Below the pieces are notes generated by a model, which was not told the origin of the DNA, did not search any database, and saw nothing but the letters and a program-made list of their open reading frames with translations. Positions 23,256 through 25,537 of a DNA stretch of 25,537 bases are shown one piece after another (within the stretch, counting starts at the first letter, position 1; every line of letters begins with the position of its first letter). Source of the DNA: JBBRMY01 sp038230595 (lineage in GTDB: Bacteria; Bacteroidota; Ignavibacteria; Tepidaquicellales; Tepidaquicellaceae); contig JBBRMY010000022.1 in the NCBI GenBank assembly GCA_038230595.1, positions 1 to 25,537 on the forward strand. Reading direction: 5' to 3'. The position numbers were made by a program, and so were the translations under genes.

Positions 23256-24290
23256 TTATATCTGAGGCTTTCTTTCATTGAATGCACTTCCGGACAGAAT
23301 TACAAAAGTAGATTTTGCCTTGAACTCTTTTAATGAAACTGAATTTAAATAGCTCATTGAAGATTGAAGTCCTTCTTTATACTCTTGGATTATCTTTGAA
23401 ACGCTTCCCTTATAAGGAACAAGTGATTCTTCTCCTTCTATATAATTTTTTTTATCCTGCTTAACTGCGAATGAAGCGCTTCCGCAATATTTTTTCCATC
23501 TTTGGTTATTATATTTAAGAACATCTCCTGGAGCTTCTTCACTTCCGGCTAGTACTCTTCCGAACATAACTGCATCACATCCTAAAGCAATAGCTTTGCA
23601 CATAGCGCCGGGAGTATTTATACCTCCGTCTGCAATTATTTTTATATCTGAACCAAGATCTTCTTTTGCTTTTAAAGCCCTCATGATCGCATCGACTTGT
23701 CCTATACCGATACCGGATTTTATGGAAGTAGAGCACATAGCGCCGTTTCCAATCCCTACTCTTATGGCATCAACTTTAAGGTCTATAAGAAATTTTGTAG
23801 CTTCATAGCTTGCAACATTTCCGGCAATTATCTTAACTTTATATTGAGATATAACACCTACTGCTAAATTAAGAAATTTTTCAATTCCAGATGAACCTCC
23901 GTTTGCAATATCTATACAAATAATCTTTGCCCCTGAATCTGCCAGCTTTTGAAGTCTTTCTTTATCAGCTTCGCCATTAATTCCAACTGCAGCTCCTTTA
24001 AACTCGGAATCGAGTGCAACGTAGTCATTGATTTCAGATATCTGCTCCTCTATTGAATTAAACCTGTGAACAATCCCAAGGCACTTTAGCTCCGACATTA
24101 TCTTCATCATTTTTCCGCCGCAGACAGTATTCATAGGTGAAGCAATGACCGGAACATCCATCTTTATTCCAAGAAAATCCACAGAAGTATCACAATCAGA
24201 TCGATGTGCAACTGATGATATCTGGTCAGGTAAAAGAGAAATATCGTCGTAAGTTAACGACGGTTCTTTAATTATATTTTTGTATGACAA
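23256..24290 (-). CDS. IMP dehydrogenase / GMP reductase family protein without CBS domains
   Basis: NAD(P)-dependent purine nucleotide enzyme, TIM-barrel type (344 aa). Seen: LTYDDISLLP and VPVIASPMNTVCGG at the start; strands with GAAVGIN and IICIDIANGG; catalytic loop GNGAMCSTSIKSGIGIGQ with C186 and T188; phosphate loop ADGGINTPGAM and VMFGRVLAG; and a flap with YIEGEESLVPYKGSV. The length equals GMP reductase (~345) rather than CBS-bearing IMPDH (~490). The IMPDH/GMPR GM(G/S)S motif reads YCGSAS, and several other positions are divergent. Hence it may be a GMP reductase, an IMPDH or something in between. The start is TTG. It lies 16 bases after sucC and 9 before gatB. Confidence 0.85.
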   Translation of the reverse strand: MSYKNIIKEPSLTYDDISLLPDQISSVAHRSDCDTSVDFLGIKMDVPVIASPMNTVCGGKMMKIMSELKCLGIVHRFNSIEEQISEINDYVALDSEFKGAAVGINGEADKERLQKLADSGAKIICIDIANGGSSGIEKFLNLAVGVISQYKVKIIAGNVASYEATKFLIDLKVDAIRVGIGNGAMCSTSIKSGIGIGQVDAIMRALKAKEDLGSDIKIIADGGINTPGAMCKAIALGCDAVMFGRVLAGSEEAPGDVLKYNNQRWKKYCGSASFAVKQDKKNYIEGEESLVPYKGSVSKIIQEYKEGLQSSMSYLNSVSLKEFKAKSTFVILSGSAFNERKPQI

Positions 24291-24306
24291 ATAAACTCAT
24301 TAAAAA

Positions 24307-25536
24307 TTAGTAAATATTGGCTTCAACAACTTTGTCTTTAAGCTCAGAATTTGATCCAGAGCCAGTCCCTGATAATGCCTCTGTAACTTTTTCAGCCGCA
24401 TCAGCTAAAGTATCGGCAGGAATGATACTTAACCCGGAATTCTTAAGGATCTCCCTAGCTTCAACAGCATTAGTTCCCTGAAGTCTGACAATTACAGGAA
24501 TCTGTATATCAATATTCTTTGCAGCCTGAATAACTCCATTAGCAACTCTGTCGCATCTTACGATACCGCCAAAAACATTTATAAGAATCGCTTTTACATT
24601 TTTATCAGATAAAATAATTCGAAATCCGTTTTCTACAGTCTGAGGATTTGCAGTACCGCCTACATCAAGAAAATTTGCAGGGGATCCGCCGGCTAATTTA
24701 ATAATATCCATAGTAGCCATTGCAAGACCGGCACCATTAACCATGCAGCCTACATTTCCATCAAGCTTTATATAATTAAGATTGAACTTAGAAGCTTCAA
24801 CTTCAAGAGCATCTTCTTCATTCGTATCTCTAAGGTCAACAAATTCTTTATGCCTGAACATTGAATTATCATCAAGCGTTACTTTTGCATCCAGAGCAAG
24901 AACTTTATCATCATTGGTAATTACCATAGGATTTATCTCCATCATTGATGCATCAGTATCTTCATAAGCTTTGTATAATGCCATTACAAATTGAGTAAAG
25001 CTTTTTAAAGCTACCGGCTCAATTCCCAAACCATTTGCAAGATCTCTTACCTGATACTGCTTGAGTCCTAATTCCGGCTCAACCCATATCTTAATGATCT
25101 TTTCAGGAGTTTCTTCAGCAACAGTTTCAATTTCAACTCCGCCTTCTGTTGAAGCCATTATAACATTCTTTGAATTATTCCTGTCCAGCAGTATTCCTAA
25201 ATATAATTCCTTTTTATAATCGATTCCTTCAGTTATGAAAAGGGTCTGAACTTCTTTACCTTCTTCACCTGTTTGATGAGTTACTAATACGTTTCCAAGA
25301 AGCTTGCCTGCATAGTCTTTAGATTTCTCAACATTATCACCCATGAATTTCACTCCGCCCTCAACAACAACTTCGCTTCGGTTCTGCTTATGATAGACAG
25401 TTCCTTTACCTCTTCCGCCTGCATGTATTTGGGATTTCACAACAAATTGATTTATGCCTCTGCTCTTAAGCTCATTAATAGCCAGATCAAAATGTTCCAT
25501 TGATTTTATTGCAACACCATCCTGAACGGTAACTCC
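24307..25536 (-). CDS. sucC: Succinate-CoA ligase (ADP-forming) subunit beta (N-terminus outside window)
   Basis: Nucleotide-binding subunit that forms ATP/GTP from succinyl-CoA in the TCA cycle. The frame stays open to the right edge (GVTVQDGVAIKS precede the Met at 25500), so the start lies beyond the window; about 410 residues are visible and probably only ~10-20 are missing. ATP-grasp motifs: VVKSQIHAGGRGKG, MEINPMVI, VTLDDNSMFRH, DGNVGCMVNGAGLAMATMD, NFLDVGGTANPQTV, NVFGGIVRCDRVANG and VIVRLQGTNAVEAREIL. A short Gly/Ser-rich linker and charged tail (TGSGSNSELKDKVVEANIY) follow the usual C-terminus. sucD is not visible. It is the first seen gene of the - strand operon. Confidence 0.95.
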   Translation of the reverse strand, partial: GVTVQDGVAIKSMEHFDLAINELKSRGINQFVVKSQIHAGGRGKGTVYHKQNRSEVVVEGGVKFMGDNVEKSKDYAGKLLGNVLVTHQTGEEGKEVQTLFITEGIDYKKELYLGILLDRNNSKNVIMASTEGGVEIETVAEETPEKIIKIWVEPELGLKQYQVRDLANGLGIEPVALKSFTQFVMALYKAYEDTDASMMEINPMVITNDDKVLALDAKVTLDDNSMFRHKEFVDLRDTNEEDALEVEASKFNLNYIKLDGNVGCMVNGAGLAMATMDIIKLAGGSPANFLDVGGTANPQTVENGFRIILSDKNVKAILINVFGGIVRCDRVANGVIQAAKNIDIQIPVIVRLQGTNAVEAREILKNSGLSIIPADTLADAAEKVTEALSGTGSGSNSELKDKVVEANIY

Positions 25537-25537
25537 A

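Noticed and set aside
25498..25500. ATG at 25500 (- strand) as the sucC start
   Set aside because: The upstream residues GVTVQDGVAIKS continue the SucC N-terminus; the true start lies outside the window.
1..25537. CRISPR array, tRNA/rRNA genes, insertion sequence, toxin-antitoxin or phage genes
   Set aside because: No direct repeat-spacer series, cloverleaf, transposase/integrase or phage motif could be found by reading; gaps are short.

Overview
The window is ordinary chromosomal DNA from an AT-rich, Gram-negative, free-living bacterium, most likely of the Bacteroidota/Chlorobiota/Ignavibacteriota (FCB) branch. I infer this from DUF3109 and DUF3098 family genes, a TonB / PstS-like / TPR gene string, near absence of Shine-Dalgarno sequences, many TTG starts, and three intergenic matches to the TAnnTTTG -7 element described for Bacteroidetes. 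Signal peptides, a lipoprotein, a TonB and a predicted beta-barrel indicate an outer membrane. I see no prophage, transposase, CRISPR array, rRNA, tRNA or defence island. A species call is not possible from sequence reading alone.

Layout. Every gene from 1 to about 17.5 kb is on the + strand and every gene from 17.7 kb to the end is on the - strand. The two blocks converge on a perfect 14-bp bidirectional terminator at 17655-17686. (1) 2-2396: end of pstC, then pstA and pstB, with 1-4 bp overlaps: the high-affinity phosphate importer. No phoU follows. (2) 2512-5530: a dGTPase (dgt), a membrane-anchored L,D-transpeptidase and a small EthD-like protein. (3) 5707-9272: a tight cluster of TonB, a two-helix membrane protein, a PstS-like lipoprotein and a large periplasmic TPR protein, closed by a strong terminator. 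(4) 9550-11266: an M20 peptidase overlapping a DUF3098 membrane protein, also followed by a terminator. (5) 11447-17525: dprA, a DUF3109 cysteine-rich protein, rpoN (sigma-54), hslV, hslU and an outer-membrane barrel.

(6) The - strand block, read from the right edge: sucC (N-terminus cut off), a CBS-less IMP dehydrogenase/GMP reductase, gatB, tpiA, thiolase, 3-hydroxyacyl-CoA dehydrogenase and acyl-CoA dehydrogenase. Spacing is tight or overlapping through the thiolase, so this looks like one long metabolic operon. It combines TCA, purine, tRNA charging, glycolysis and acyl-CoA (beta-oxidation or butanoyl-CoA) steps.

No intergenic gap exceeds 300 bases. The largest, 9273-9549, holds a terminator and a comparatively GC-rich hairpin-bearing patch that looks like a dispersed repeat. 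Two more hairpin elements of the same general kind lie at 17565-17608 and 19774-19802. I did not find a clearly new system. The best candidates for a second look are the TonB / PstS-like / TPR cluster, the three intergenic hairpin elements, the acidic N-terminal extensions on PstA and PstB, the CBS-less IMPDH/GMPR, and the high use of TTG starts (8 of 23 complete genes).
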